Assembly: GCF_030317105.1 (NCBI RefSeq)
Contig: NZ_JASZYG010000005.1
Span: 310,001-374,000 of the forward strand
DNA from: Variovorax brevis
Lineage (GTDB): Bacteria > Pseudomonadota > Gammaproteobacteria > Burkholderiales > Burkholderiaceae_C
Length of the DNA: 64,000 bases
Direction of reading: 5' to 3'
This document shows, piece by piece, positions 6,214 to 15,171 of the stretch (its first letter is position 1; the number at the start of each line of letters is the position of its first letter). The notes beneath the pieces are model-generated. The model did no database searches, was not told the origin of the DNA, and saw nothing but the letters and a program-made list of their open reading frames with translations. Both the position numbers and the translations under genes were made by a program.

Positions 6214-9054
6214 TCAGGGCGCTGAGGGCTCGCCGCCGCGGGCCTCGTCCATGTCCCAGCCAAAGTCCCGCACGCGCGCCACCGCTTCATCGCGACCCGA
6301 CACGCGCAGCTTGCCGTAGATGCGGCTCAGGTACCACTTCACCGTCTCGGGCGACAGGCCCAGGGCCCGTGCGATCTTCTTGTTGGGCATGGCTTGCGCG
6401 AGCAGGCGCAGCATCTCGATTTCGCGTTCGCTGAAGGCCTTCAGCTCTGCAGGCATGGCGCCGCGTGCGCCAGCCCCGGCGTTGGCGGCAGCGGGCGGTG
6501 CTTCGCGCGGCGTTCGCGCGGCCAGCAGGCGCTCGACGTAGAACGCCAGCACCGGGTCGAGCGCTTCCGACTTCGCCAGTTCGCCCATCATGTGGCGCGC
6601 CTTCGCGTCGGCATCCAGCAGGCTGCGCAACAGGCCCAGCCGATGCCCGCGCTGCAACGCGTCGATGAGCTTGTGCCGCGCCGATGCATTGCGACCCAGT
6701 TGCGCATCGACGGCGGCGCTTTTCACCAGCAGATGGGCCACCGAGCGCTGGCGGCCCCGGGCTTCGCACTGCGCAACGAGGCTGGCCAGCTGGGCAGCGG
6801 CACCGTCGAGGTCGCCCAGCGCCATGGCCAGCCGGATGTGTGCGCGCTGCGTGACTTCGCTGATCTCCCAGGGCATCTGCAATGTCGTTGCGGCGTGCTT
6901 TGCGTGCACGGCGTCCAGCCGCGCGAGCAGCGCTTCGGCGGCCATCAGCTCACCGGTCAGCAGCCGCAGGTGCACCTGGTCGCCCAGGCTGTGAGCCAGC
7001 AGGCGGTCGAGCTGGTGCTGCACGGCGTAGGCTTCCAGCCGCTCCACTTGCGCGAAGGCTTCCGCCTGGTTGCCGGCCTGCCAGTTCGCGGCGGCCAGCA
7101 CGCGGTACACGCGCAGCAGCGCGTCGGGGATCGCGATGCGCTCCAGCATGTCGATCTTGCCTTCCAGCAGGGCGCGGGCCTGGCGGGCGTCGTTGAGCTC
7201 GTACAGCACATCGCTCAGCAGGCTGATCGCCAGGTAGTACGCGTCGGCGCAGGCCTTGCCGCCCAGCTGCGCTTCGGCGGCCACGGCGCGGAAGATGCGT
7301 TCGGCCTGCGTCATCTTGCCTTCGAGCGCGTAGCTCAGACCGACCAGGTTGCGGCCGTGCAGGCTGCCGGCGGCGGTGGCGAGCAGCGGGGCGCCATCGA
7401 CCATGAGCGGCGGCGTGTCGAGCTGCACGCGCCGGGCCTTTTCGTAGTCGCCTTGCTGCGTGTAGAGCCAGGAGAGGATGTTGTTGCGCGCGCCGATGGT
7501 CAGGGCCTCGGCATCCGGCGGAATGTCGAGCAGTTGCGGCAGCATCGCGAGGGCGGCGTCGATGTCGTCGCCCTGCACGGCCAGTGCGGCCCGCAGCGTG
7601 GTCAGCATGAAACGGTTGCTGGAGTCGTCGGCGGGCACATCGGGCGCGAGGCCGTCGAGCGTTTTCGCGCAGGCCTGCAGCTCGCGCTCGAAGAGCTGCA
7701 CGCGCGCCGCGAGCAAGCGCATCTTCAGGCTCTGGTTGAGCTGCCGGGGTGGCAACTGGCGAAGCAGCCCGATGAGTTCGCTTCGCTCGCCGCGCACGAT
7801 GAGCGATTGCGCGCATTGGTCGACCAGCGCCGCCGCCTGCGCCGGCTGGCCCGAGCGCACTGCATGTCGAACCGCGTCTTCGAACAGGCCCGCTTCGCGA
7901 AACCACACGAAGGCGCGTCCATGCACGGCCTGGCGCGTGGCTTCGTCGAGCGCGGCAAAGCGCGCGAGCAGCGTCTCGCGCAGCAGCGGATGCAGCCGGT
8001 ACCAGGTCTCCAGCGTCTGGTTCTCGACAGCGTCCACGAACATGTCGTCGCGCTCCAGGCGGGCGAGCAGCGCGGTCATCCGGGCCGTGGCCTCGGGCGC
8101 GTCCACCAGCGCGGCGCACAGCGAGGCGCAGAAGCGCCGGCAGGGCGCCAGGCGAACGAGGATGTCGAGCTCGCCCGACGACAGGCGAGAAAGCACTTCG
8201 CCCTCGAAGAACTGCGTGAAGGCCTGTGCGTCACGCGCCGGCACGCGTGCAAAGGGCTCGCCTTGCGCCGGGCGGCCGGCTTCGAGTTGCTTCTTCTTCC
8301 AGTCGACGGTGAAGATGCGCAGGCCCGCCACCCAGCCGTCGCTCAGTTCGTGCAGCGCCTTGATGGTGCGCGCATCGACGTCGCCGAGTTGCGCCTTGAG
8401 GAACTGGCCGGTTTCCGCAGGCGTGAAGCGCAGGTCGCGGCGGTCGAGTTCGAGCGTTTGCGACTGGCTGCGCAATCGGTCGAGCGACAGCGCCTGGCCT
8501 CCGCGCGAGACCAGCACCAGGTGAAGGTTGGGCGGGGCGTAGTCCAGCAGCCACTGCAGCGCCTCGTGGATGGCGGGTTGCTGCAGGTGGTGAAGGTCGT
8601 CGATCACCAGCGCGAGGTCGCGCGGATGCGCCGCGATGCCGCGGATGAGGGAGATCGCCAGTCGCTCGAAGGCATCGGCGTCTTCCTGCGCATCGACGCT
8701 GGCGCCGCCCAGTTGGACCGCTTCCTGCACCAGAGCAGGATCGACGCGCGCAACGCTGGCCAGCAGGCCGTCGATGAAAGCTGCGGGTGCGCTGCCCTGC
8801 GCCGTCGCCGTGAACCACGCGACGTCGAAACCCAGCGGAACGATCGCCTGGCGCCAGGCTGCGACCAGCGTTGATTTGCCCGATCCGGCCGGGCCGGTGA
8901 CGACGATGCAGCGCAAGCGCCGCGCTTCGACCAGCCGCGCCAGCAGGCGCTCGCGCCCCACGACGCCGACGCCCGAACGCTGCTCGGCCGGGGCCGTGGC
9001 AGGGGCGGCGCTCGGGGCGGGCGTCGTGCTGGAAGGGGATGGGCGCGGTGGCAT
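6214..9054 (-). CDS. LAL-type (MalT-like) LuxR transcriptional regulator
   Basis: A very large regulator (946 residues from the ATG at 9054). The N-terminus has an ATPase domain with Walker A GPAGSGKST near residues 54-62 and Walker B LALVIDDLHH. A long helical TPR-like middle follows, and the C-terminus is a LuxR helix-turn-helix (FSEREIEMLRLLAQAM, then LGLSPETVKWYLSRIYGKL). This is the MalT architecture: ATP and ligand control self-assembly on DNA. An upstream ATG at 9177 is possible, but that extension is low-complexity, has a weak ribosome site and would cover the palindrome-like site at 9136-9159, so I prefer 9054. It diverges from the racemase-like gene and is the prime candidate regulator of the surrounding acyl-CoA genes. 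Confidence 0.88.
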   Translation of the reverse strand: MPPRPSPSSTTPAPSAAPATAPAEQRSGVGVVGRERLLARLVEARRLRCIVVTGPAGSGKSTLVAAWRQAIVPLGFDVAWFTATAQGSAPAAFIDGLLASVARVDPALVQEAVQLGGASVDAQEDADAFERLAISLIRGIAAHPRDLALVIDDLHHLQQPAIHEALQWLLDYAPPNLHLVLVSRGGQALSLDRLRSQSQTLELDRRDLRFTPAETGQFLKAQLGDVDARTIKALHELSDGWVAGLRIFTVDWKKKQLEAGRPAQGEPFARVPARDAQAFTQFFEGEVLSRLSSGELDILVRLAPCRRFCASLCAALVDAPEATARMTALLARLERDDMFVDAVENQTLETWYRLHPLLRETLLARFAALDEATRQAVHGRAFVWFREAGLFEDAVRHAVRSGQPAQAAALVDQCAQSLIVRGERSELIGLLRQLPPRQLNQSLKMRLLAARVQLFERELQACAKTLDGLAPDVPADDSSNRFMLTTLRAALAVQGDDIDAALAMLPQLLDIPPDAEALTIGARNNILSWLYTQQGDYEKARRVQLDTPPLMVDGAPLLATAAGSLHGRNLVGLSYALEGKMTQAERIFRAVAAEAQLGGKACADAYYLAISLLSDVLYELNDARQARALLEGKIDMLERIAIPDALLRVYRVLAAANWQAGNQAEAFAQVERLEAYAVQHQLDRLLAHSLGDQVHLRLLTGELMAAEALLARLDAVHAKHAATTLQMPWEISEVTQRAHIRLAMALGDLDGAAAQLASLVAQCEARGRQRSVAHLLVKSAAVDAQLGRNASARHKLIDALQRGHRLGLLRSLLDADAKARHMMGELAKSEALDPVLAFYVERLLAARTPREAPPAAANAGAGARGAMPAELKAFSEREIEMLRLLAQAMPNKKIARALGLSPETVKWYLSRIYGKLRVSGRDEAVARVRDFGWDMDEARGGEPSAP

Positions 9055-9135
9055 GGATGGCGTTGTACACCGACCCTTGGACGGCGCAGCGGCGAATTGT
9101 GCAGCAGCACCGGGGCATTGCGGGGTCCGCGCCCA

Positions 9136-9159
9136 GCCCCCACCCAAAGAGGGTAGGCG
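9136..9159. promoter_or_regulatory. Weaker dyad related to the GC-rich operator
   Basis: GCCCCCACCC, a 5-base spacer, then GGGTAGGCG: arms CCCACCC and GGGTAGG pair at six of seven positions. The arm content matches sites at 3918, 4820 and 27598, but the left A to right T distance is 12 instead of 8, so it is a looser match. It lies between the LuxR-type regulator and the racemase-like gene. Confidence 0.35.
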
Positions 9160-9258
9160 TGGAGTGGGGGTGGCCATGCTCTACTCGTTTCCATCGACCC
9201 GAAAAGCCCTGCGATATAGAGTGAACCGGGCCAATCCTGAACAACGTGGAGATTCCAA

Positions 9259-10416
9259 ATGGGTGTTTTGTCCGGCATTCGCGTCCTGGAGTTCGAGGCC
9301 ATCGGCCCCGGCCCTTTCGGCACCATGCTCCTGGCCGACATGGGCGCGGACGTGATCCGCATCGACCGCCCGGTGGCGCATTCGGACCTCGGCCCCAAGG
9401 CCAGCGGCCCGCGCATCGACATCACCGGCCGCGGTCGCCGCTCGGTCACGCTGGATCTGAAGAAGCCTGAAGCCATCGCCACGGCGCTGGAACTGATCGA
9501 GCGCGCGGACGTGGTCATCGAGGGCTTTCGTCCCGGCACGATGGAGCGCCTGGGCCTCGGGCCCGACGTGGCGCTGCAGCACAACCCGAACCTGGTCTAC
9601 GGCCGCATGACCGGCTGGGGCCAGACCGGCCCGATGGCCGACCGCGCGGGGCATGACCTGAATTACGTCGCGCTGTCCGGCGTGCTTTCGGGCATCGGCC
9701 CCGCAGGCGGCAAGCCCACGGTGCCGCTCAACCTCGTCGGCGACTACGGCGGTGGCGGCATGCTGCTGGCCATGGGCGTGCTCGCGGCGCTGCTGAACGT
9801 GCAGCGCGGCGGCGTCGGCCAGGTGGTCGACGCGGCCATGATCGAAGGCGCCGCCCAACTGGGCGCGGTGTTCTGGGGAATGATCGCCTCGGGCAACTGG
9901 AAGGAAGAGCGCGGCACCAATTGGCTTGACAGCGGCGCGCCCTGGTACGACACCTACGCCACCAGCGACGGCCACTACATGACGGTGGGCGCTGTCGAAG
10001 GCCGTTTCTACGCCGAACTGCTCGACAAGCTCGGCCTGGCCGGTGCGGGTCTGTCGCTGCAATACGACCGCAAGGGCTGGCCCCAGATGCGCGAAGTCTT
10101 CGGGAAAACATTCGCGAGCGGCACGCGTGCCCATTGGTGCGAAGTGTTCGACGGCAGCGATGCCTGTGTTGCACCGGTGCTCGGCTTCTCCGAAGCGCCC
10201 AGCCATGCGCAGCACCGCGCCCGCGGCAGCTTCGTGGAGGTGGGCGGCGTGATCCAGCCCGGCCCGGCGCCGCGCTTCTCCGCCACGCCCTCTGCCTTGC
10301 CCCGCAGCGCCCCGGAGCGCGGCGAGCACGGTGGCGCGGCCTTGCGCGACTGGGGTTTCGATGGCGACACCATCGCCCGCCTGCAGCAGCAGGGACTGGG
10401 CGTGCGCGCCGAATAG
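9259..10416 (+). CDS. Alpha-methylacyl-CoA racemase-like CoA-transferase family III protein
   Basis: A 385-residue family III CoA-transferase-fold protein. It carries RAGHDLNY and NLVGDYGGGG, matching the His and Asp pair that catalyses 1,1-proton transfer in alpha-methylacyl-CoA racemases, rather than the Asp alone of formyl-CoA transferase. It would interconvert (2R)- and (2S)-methylacyl-CoA, the step needed before an acyl-CoA dehydrogenase can oxidise methyl-branched chains such as isoprenoid or bile-acid side chains. ATG 9259 has GGAG upstream. It diverges from the large LuxR regulator and is followed 23 bp later by etfB. A true CoA transferase remains possible. Confidence 0.82.
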   Translation: MGVLSGIRVLEFEAIGPGPFGTMLLADMGADVIRIDRPVAHSDLGPKASGPRIDITGRGRRSVTLDLKKPEAIATALELIERADVVIEGFRPGTMERLGLGPDVALQHNPNLVYGRMTGWGQTGPMADRAGHDLNYVALSGVLSGIGPAGGKPTVPLNLVGDYGGGGMLLAMGVLAALLNVQRGGVGQVVDAAMIEGAAQLGAVFWGMIASGNWKEERGTNWLDSGAPWYDTYATSDGHYMTVGAVEGRFYAELLDKLGLAGAGLSLQYDRKGWPQMREVFGKTFASGTRAHWCEVFDGSDACVAPVLGFSEAPSHAQHRARGSFVEVGGVIQPGPAPRFSATPSALPRSAPERGEHGGAALRDWGFDGDTIARLQQQGLGVRAE

Positions 10417-10439
10417 ACAGCAATCAGATGGAGAAACAA

Positions 10440-11189
10440 GTGAAGGCATTGGTAGCAGTCAAGCGCGTCCTGGACGCGAACGTGAAGGCGCAAGTCAAGT
10501 CCGACGGCACCGGCGTGAACATCGCCAACGTCAAGATGAGCATGAACCCCTTCGACGAAATCGCCGTCGAGGAAGCCGTGCGCCTGAAAGAAAAGGGCGT
10601 GTTGAGCGAAGTGGTGGTGGTCTCGTGCGGCGTGGCGCAATGCCAGGAAACGCTGCGCACCGCCATGGCCATCGGCGCCGACCGCGCCGTGCTGGTCGAG
10701 ACCGCCGAAGAGCTGCAACCGCTGGCTGTCGCCAAGCTGCTGAAGGCGCTGGTCGACCAGGAGAAGCCGGAGTTGGTCATCCTCGGCAAGCAGGCCATCG
10801 ACGACGACTGCAACCAGACGGGCCAGATGCTCGCCGCCTTGCTCGACGTGCCGCAGGCCACCTTCGCCTCGAAGGTCGAGATCGCTGACGGCTTCGCCAC
10901 CGTGACGCGTGAAGTCGATGGCGGCCTGGAAACCGTGAAGTCCGCGCTGCCGATGGTCATCACCACCGACCTGCGCCTGAACGAGCCGCGCTACGTCACG
11001 CTGCCGAACATCATGAAGGCGAAGAAGAAGCCGCTGGCCACCGTCAAGCCCGAAGACCTCGGCGTCGACGTGTCGCCGCGCCTGAAGACCCTGAGGGTGG
11101 CTGAGCCCGCCAAGCGTGGCGCTGGCATCAAGGTGCCCGATGTGGCCACCCTCATCGACAAGCTGAAGAACGAAGCCAAGGTGATCTGA
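10440..11189 (+). CDS. etfB: Electron transfer flavoprotein subunit beta
   Basis: A 249-residue protein with the ETF-beta pattern: KALVAVKRV at the start, the conserved block VKMSMNPFDEIAVEEA and LGKQAIDDDCNQTGQM. With EtfA it accepts electrons from acyl-CoA dehydrogenases and passes them to ETF-quinone oxidoreductase. The start is probably GTG at 10440, with GGAG at 10430-10433 at ideal distance; this gives the family length of 249 and the usual N-terminus. An ATG at 10428 would add four residues. It follows the racemase-like gene and is two bases from etfA, so the three probably share a transcript. Confidence 0.95.
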   Translation: MKALVAVKRVLDANVKAQVKSDGTGVNIANVKMSMNPFDEIAVEEAVRLKEKGVLSEVVVVSCGVAQCQETLRTAMAIGADRAVLVETAEELQPLAVAKLLKALVDQEKPELVILGKQAIDDDCNQTGQMLAALLDVPQATFASKVEIADGFATVTREVDGGLETVKSALPMVITTDLRLNEPRYVTLPNIMKAKKKPLATVKPEDLGVDVSPRLKTLRVAEPAKRGAGIKVPDVATLIDKLKNEAKVI

Positions 11190-11191
11190 TC

Positions 11192-12124
11192 ATGACCGTA
11201 CTTGTTATTGCCGAACACGACCACGGCGCGTTGAAGAGCGCCACCCTCAACACCGTGACTGCCGCCGTGGCGTGCGGTGGTGAGGTGCATGTGCTGGTCG
11301 CGGGCCACAACGCCGCGGGCGCTGCACAAGCGGCCGCGCAAGTTGCAGGCGTCAGCAAGGTGCTGCACGCCGATGCGCCGCAATTTGCAGCGCAACTCGT
11401 CGAGAACGTCGCGGCGCAAGCGCTGGCGGTGGCCAGCAACTACAGCCACCTGCTGTTCCCCGCGACCGCGCACGGCAAGAACGTCGCGCCGCGCGTCGCT
11501 GCAAAGCTCGACGTGGCCCAGGTCTCCGAGATCTCGCGCGTCGTCTCGCCCGACACCTTCGAGCGCCCGATCTACGCGGGCAATGCCATTGCCACGGTGC
11601 AATGCGTCGATGCCGTGAAAGTCGTCACCGTGCGCGGCACCGGCTTCGATGCCGCGGCCGCAAGCGGTGGCAGCGCAGCGATTGAAAGCATCCCGGCCGT
11701 CGCCGACACGGGCGCGTCCAGCCTGGTCGGCCGCGAGGTCACGAAGAACGATCGCCCCGAACTCACGGCCGCGAAGATCGTGCTGTCGGGCGGTCGCGCA
11801 CTCGGCTCCAGCGAGAAGTTCAACGAAGTGCTCACGCCGCTGGCCGACAAGCTGGGCGCTGCGCTCGGTGCGAGCCGCGCGGCGGTCGATGCGGGCTACG
11901 CGCCCAACGACCTTCAAGTGGGCCAGACCGGCAAGGTCGTCGCGCCATCGCTCTACATCGCCGCTGGCATCAGTGGTGCGATCCAGCATCTGGCGGGCAT
12001 GAAGGATTCGAAGGTGATCGTCGCGATCAACAAGGATCCGGAGGCGCCGATTTTCAGCGTGGCCGACTACGGCCTCGAAGCCGATCTGTTCACCGCCGTG
12101 CCCGAACTGGCGGGCGCGCTGTAA
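11192..12124 (+). CDS. etfA: Electron transfer flavoprotein subunit alpha
   Basis: A 310-residue ETF-alpha. The C-terminal FAD-binding domain is clear: VVSGGR-like segment VLSGGRALGS, then LYIAAGISGAIQHLAGM and VAINKDPEAPIFSVADYG, all near residues 195-295. It forms a heterodimer with EtfB, and FAD is held mostly by this subunit. The start lies two bases after the etfB stop. Being next to acyl-CoA dehydrogenase genes, it may be the general ETF or one dedicated to this module; a second etf locus elsewhere cannot be excluded. Confidence 0.96.
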   Translation: MTVLVIAEHDHGALKSATLNTVTAAVACGGEVHVLVAGHNAAGAAQAAAQVAGVSKVLHADAPQFAAQLVENVAAQALAVASNYSHLLFPATAHGKNVAPRVAAKLDVAQVSEISRVVSPDTFERPIYAGNAIATVQCVDAVKVVTVRGTGFDAAAASGGSAAIESIPAVADTGASSLVGREVTKNDRPELTAAKIVLSGGRALGSSEKFNEVLTPLADKLGAALGASRAAVDAGYAPNDLQVGQTGKVVAPSLYIAAGISGAIQHLAGMKDSKVIVAINKDPEAPIFSVADYGLEADLFTAVPELAGAL

Positions 12125-12411
12125 GCACACGAGCGAGGCACGCCATGGCATTCCTTCGGCAATGTCTCATGGAAGTGCGTGCGGCAGCGGCTGCGCGCGC
12201 TTCCCAGTCGGGCCCGACGCCGGGCAGTGCGGATGCGCGTTCGGCTTCGGCGACTGGCGCCGGTGCCACGCGGCCGTCGCATGCGGCGCAGCCGTCGCCG
12301 GCGACGCGGCACTGACACGCCGCACTGATACGCGGCACTCACGAAACGGCGCACACGCGCCAGGCATCCTGTAGTAGCGTTCGGCCATCACTCCTCCCAA
12401 TGGGACGCACG
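12125..12411. other. Intergenic region without a recognisable gene
   Basis: This 287-bp stretch after etfA contains only short frames lacking ribosome sites or familiar residues. I see no clear terminator hairpin with a T-run. It must contain the promoter of the DUF5996 gene. Confidence 0.6.
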
Positions 12412-13356
12412 ATGGCCGAAACACCTCTTGCCCATGCCTGGCCCACGCTGGACTATTCTGCGTGGCGCACCACGGCGCAGACCCTGCAGTTGTGGACCCA
12501 GATCGTGGGCAAGATCCGCCTCGCGCGCTCGCCCTGGATCAACCACGGTTGGCAAGTGCCGCTGTACCTGACCTCACGCGGCCTGGGCACGTCCACCATT
12601 CCGGACGGCAGCGACGTCTTCGAGATCGACTTCGATTTCATCGCGCACCGGCTCGTGTGCCGCACCAGCCGGGGCGGCGAGGGCGCCTTCCAGCTGGAGC
12701 CGATGCCGGTTGCGCATTTCTACGAGCGCATCCTGCGTTTGCTGTCCACGCTGGGTGTCGATGTCGCCATCCACCAGGTGCCCAACGAAGTGGCGGATCC
12801 GATTCCGTTTCCGCAGGACTTCGTGCACGCCGACTACGACGCGCAGGCCGCACACCGTTTCTGGCGTGCGCTGCTGCAGGCCGATCGCATGTTGAAGCTC
12901 TTTCGCACCTGCTTTCTGGGCAAGGTGAGCCCGGTGCATTTCTTCTGGGGCAGCTTCGACCTGGCGGTGACGCGCTTTTCAGGCCGCACCGCACCACCGC
13001 ATCCCGGCACGCCGGGCCTGCCGGATCGCGTGGCACGCGACGCCTATTCGCACGAGGTCAGCAGCGCGGGTTTCTGGCCGGGTGGCGATGCCTTTCCGCA
13101 GGCGGTGTTCTATGCCTACGCCTACCCCGAGCCGCCGGGGTTCCGGGATGCGGCGATGCCGGCCGGTGCGTCATTCGAGCCGGCCATGGGCGAGTACGTC
13201 CTGCCTTATTCAGCCGTTTGCGCGGCACCGGATCCGGACAAGCTGGTGTTCGACTTCCTGCACGCCAGCTATGGCGCGGCCGCCGATGCGGCGGGGTGGG
13301 ATCGACGGGCGCTTGATTGTTCGGTGGGCGTGCCGCGTGTGCCGAAGGTGGAATGA
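12412..13356 (+). CDS. DUF5996 family protein
   Basis: A 314-residue soluble protein of the DUF5996 family. Recognisable family stretches are WTQIVGKIRLA, EIDFDFIAHRLV, FWRALLQADRMLK and SPVHFFWGSFDLAVTRFSG, followed by a conserved Ser-His-Glu-containing segment YSHEVSSAGFWPG. The function of the family is not known to me; no signal peptide or membrane segment is visible. I chose ATG 12412 because GGGA lies a few bases upstream and conservation starts just after it; an ATG at 12400 would add four residues. It is a stand-alone rightward gene converging on the glycosyltransferase at 13370. Confidence 0.85.
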   Translation: MAETPLAHAWPTLDYSAWRTTAQTLQLWTQIVGKIRLARSPWINHGWQVPLYLTSRGLGTSTIPDGSDVFEIDFDFIAHRLVCRTSRGGEGAFQLEPMPVAHFYERILRLLSTLGVDVAIHQVPNEVADPIPFPQDFVHADYDAQAAHRFWRALLQADRMLKLFRTCFLGKVSPVHFFWGSFDLAVTRFSGRTAPPHPGTPGLPDRVARDAYSHEVSSAGFWPGGDAFPQAVFYAYAYPEPPGFRDAAMPAGASFEPAMGEYVLPYSAVCAAPDPDKLVFDFLHASYGAAADAAGWDRRALDCSVGVPRVPKVE

Positions 13357-13369
13357 TCGCGCGGCGCGG

Positions 13370-14071
13370 CTAGCAAGACGGACTCACGACCACAGGCAGC
13401 GCCGCAAGCCGCGCTGCCACCGCCTTGATCAACGCATCACCAAACCCGCCCTTGGCACGCACGTCCTTGCGCGCGCTCGTCAGCACGCGCGGCGCCGCGC
13501 TCCACGCGATGCGTGCCCCACTGCGCTCCAGGGCCTCAACAAGATCGACGTCCTCGCTGCATGCCAGCGCCCGGAAGCCTCCCGCACGCAGGTACGCCTG
13601 TGCCGACACACCGAGGTTCGCGCCATGGATGTGCCGGTGGCCTTCGCGGTCCGTGTAGGTCTCCTGGAAATGCGCTTCGATCAGCGCGGCATGCTCGCCG
13701 TGGGGCGACCAGTCGGCCACGTTGACCGCACCGCACACCGCATCCGCGTTCAGCGCCAGTTGGGCTGACAGCCAGTTGGGCGCGACGGTGGTGTCCGCAT
13801 CGGTGAACGCCAGCCAGCGCGCGCCGACGGCCAGCATGGCCGTGGCACCGTGTGCGCGCGCTGTTCCCACATTGCGCGCCCCCACCGTAGCCGTGGCGGC
13901 GCCATGCCGTGCAGCGACCGATGCGGTGCCGTCGGTACAACTGTCGAGGACGACGATGACTTCGACCGCCTCGCCTTGCAGGCAAGGATCGCGACGCGCC
14001 ACGTCGATGGCCTGCAGGGCAATGCCCAGGTGATGCTCTTCGTTGTGAGCCGGGATGATGACGCCGATCAT
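13370..14071 (-). CDS. Family 2 glycosyltransferase
   Basis: A 233-residue GT-A fold enzyme. It opens MIGVIIPAHNEEHHLG, has VVLDSCTDGT (nucleotide-sugar binding) and the metal-binding FTDADT near residue 90, and a C-terminal EDVDL acid motif. It probably transfers a sugar from a nucleotide donor to an acceptor on the cytoplasmic face. Family relatives often sit beside the PIG-L deacetylase, NodS-like methyltransferase and divergent acyl-CoA dehydrogenase found here at 18.1-20.5 kb, but in this genome a 4-kb block separates them. The acceptor is unknown. A 24-residue membrane peptide gene lies 8 bp upstream of its start. Confidence 0.85.
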   Translation of the reverse strand: MIGVIIPAHNEEHHLGIALQAIDVARRDPCLQGEAVEVIVVLDSCTDGTASVAARHGAATATVGARNVGTARAHGATAMLAVGARWLAFTDADTTVAPNWLSAQLALNADAVCGAVNVADWSPHGEHAALIEAHFQETYTDREGHRHIHGANLGVSAQAYLRAGGFRALACSEDVDLVEALERSGARIAWSAAPRVLTSARKDVRAKGGFGDALIKAVAARLAALPVVVSPSC

Positions 14072-14079
14072 GCGCGCGC

Positions 14080-14154
14080 TCAGTGCAGGAAGAGCGCAAG
14101 CAGGATGATGATGGGAATGGGCACGCCAAGAAAAAGCAGAAGCAGGGAACGCAT
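14080..14154 (-). CDS. 24-residue hydrophobic membrane peptide
   Basis: A very small open frame encoding MRSLLLLFLGVPIPIIILLA and four more residues (LFLH). It has a strong ribosome site, TGGAG, seven bases before the ATG. The peptide is almost entirely one membrane segment with a central Pro-Ile-Pro kink and a single N-terminal Arg. It resembles tiny one-helix membrane peptides of many proteobacteria. It sits between the membrane protein gene at 14179 and the glycosyltransferase, all leftward. The function is unknown. Confidence 0.6.
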   Translation of the reverse strand: MRSLLLLFLGVPIPIIILLALFLH

Positions 14155-14178
14155 GGGTTTCTCCAGGGTGAAGAGGGC

Positions 14179-15171
14179 TTAAAGATCGCGGCGGCGGCCG
14201 CCATAGGTCGCAGCCAGGCTGGCGATGAAGGCGCCCACCAGCAGTGAGATGAACATCCAGAGCACCGCATACGCGGAAGCCTTGCGTGCCTTGTCGGCGG
14301 CGTCGCGTGCCGCGGCTTCGGCGTCGCGCAGCTTGGCCTGCGCCGCGGCGTAGGTGTCGGCGACGCGCTTCTCGGCGTCCTGCTGGCTCAGGCCCGTACG
14401 CTGCGCCACGGTCTGGCCGACGTACTTGAGGTCAGCCGGCGGCAGATTGCCGCTGCCGATGCTGGTGGCAAAGATGCGGCCGACTTCCGCGGTGGGTGCA
14501 GGCGACATGCCCTGCGCGCCTTGCGTGCCCTGAGGACTCCCGGCCGCGTTCGGCGCAGTGGCCGTGGAAGCGTCCGTGCGATAGAGCGAATCCAGGAAGT
14601 AGCCCATCGGACCCGAAGACGAGGCCGCACCGCCGCCCGCATTGCCCGGGGCACCAGAGCCGATGGCAGCAGCGCCGCCAGCCGTGGCCACCGTGGCCGC
14701 TCCACCCGCCACCGCCGCGCCCGCTTGCGCGCCGGCACCGACCACCGTGCTGATGGTCGAGCCCAGCAATGCGGCAGTCGCCAGCGAGGCCATCGCCCAC
14801 GCCAGGAAGCCATGCGCCGTGTCGCGGAAGTAGACCTCATCGGTGCGCGCGCCGGCCCACCGCGTCCGCAAGCGTCCGGCCAGGTAGCCGCCCATACCGG
14901 ATGCGGCAAGCTGCGTGAAGGTCAGCCACAGGATGCTGGAGATGCCGATGGCCGTGGCGCTTGCGCCGCGATCGACCCAGGGCGAAACCGACGACAGTCC
15001 GAGACCGACGCCGAGCATCAGGAGCAGCATCGAAAGCGCTGCCGCGGCCGCGGCACCGGCGATGATGGCGCCCCACGAAACCGCACTTGCCGCGCCCTCG
15101 ACGGACTGGACAGGCGCAGCATCGAGGCGCCCCATGATGCGTGCGGGTCCTGCAACTTCCGGATTGAGCAT
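14179..15171 (-). CDS. Multi-pass membrane protein of unknown function
   Basis: A 330-residue protein starting MLNPEVAGPARIMGRLD at ATG 15171, which has AGGAGG seven bases upstream. It contains a hydrophobic hairpin at about residues 33-60 (SWGAIIAGAAAAAALSMLLL), a second at 80-105, a third at about 130-150 and a C-terminal helix near 305-325. A Gly/Ala-rich linker and a charged coiled segment with DAEAAARDAADKARKA precede the last helix. The pattern suggests an envelope protein with a periplasmic or cytoplasmic helical domain. I recognise no enzyme motif. The neighbouring DUF2383 gene diverges from it, suggesting a stress-related pair. Confidence 0.75.
   Translation of the reverse strand: MLNPEVAGPARIMGRLDAAPVQSVEGAASAVSWGAIIAGAAAAAALSMLLLMLGVGLGLSSVSPWVDRGASATAIGISSILWLTFTQLAASGMGGYLAGRLRTRWAGARTDEVYFRDTAHGFLAWAMASLATAALLGSTISTVVGAGAQAGAAVAGGAATVATAGGAAAIGSGAPGNAGGGAASSSGPMGYFLDSLYRTDASTATAPNAAGSPQGTQGAQGMSPAPTAEVGRIFATSIGSGNLPPADLKYVGQTVAQRTGLSQQDAEKRVADTYAAAQAKLRDAEAAARDAADKARKASAYAVLWMFISLLVGAFIASLAATYGGRRRDL

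Noticed and set aside
6394..8874. An 826-residue open frame on the + strand opposite the LuxR regulator
   Set aside because: It is the complement shadow of a GC-rich gene; the other strand encodes a clear Walker A/B and LuxR helix-turn-helix. The shadow is rich in Arg, Gln, His and Val with no motif.
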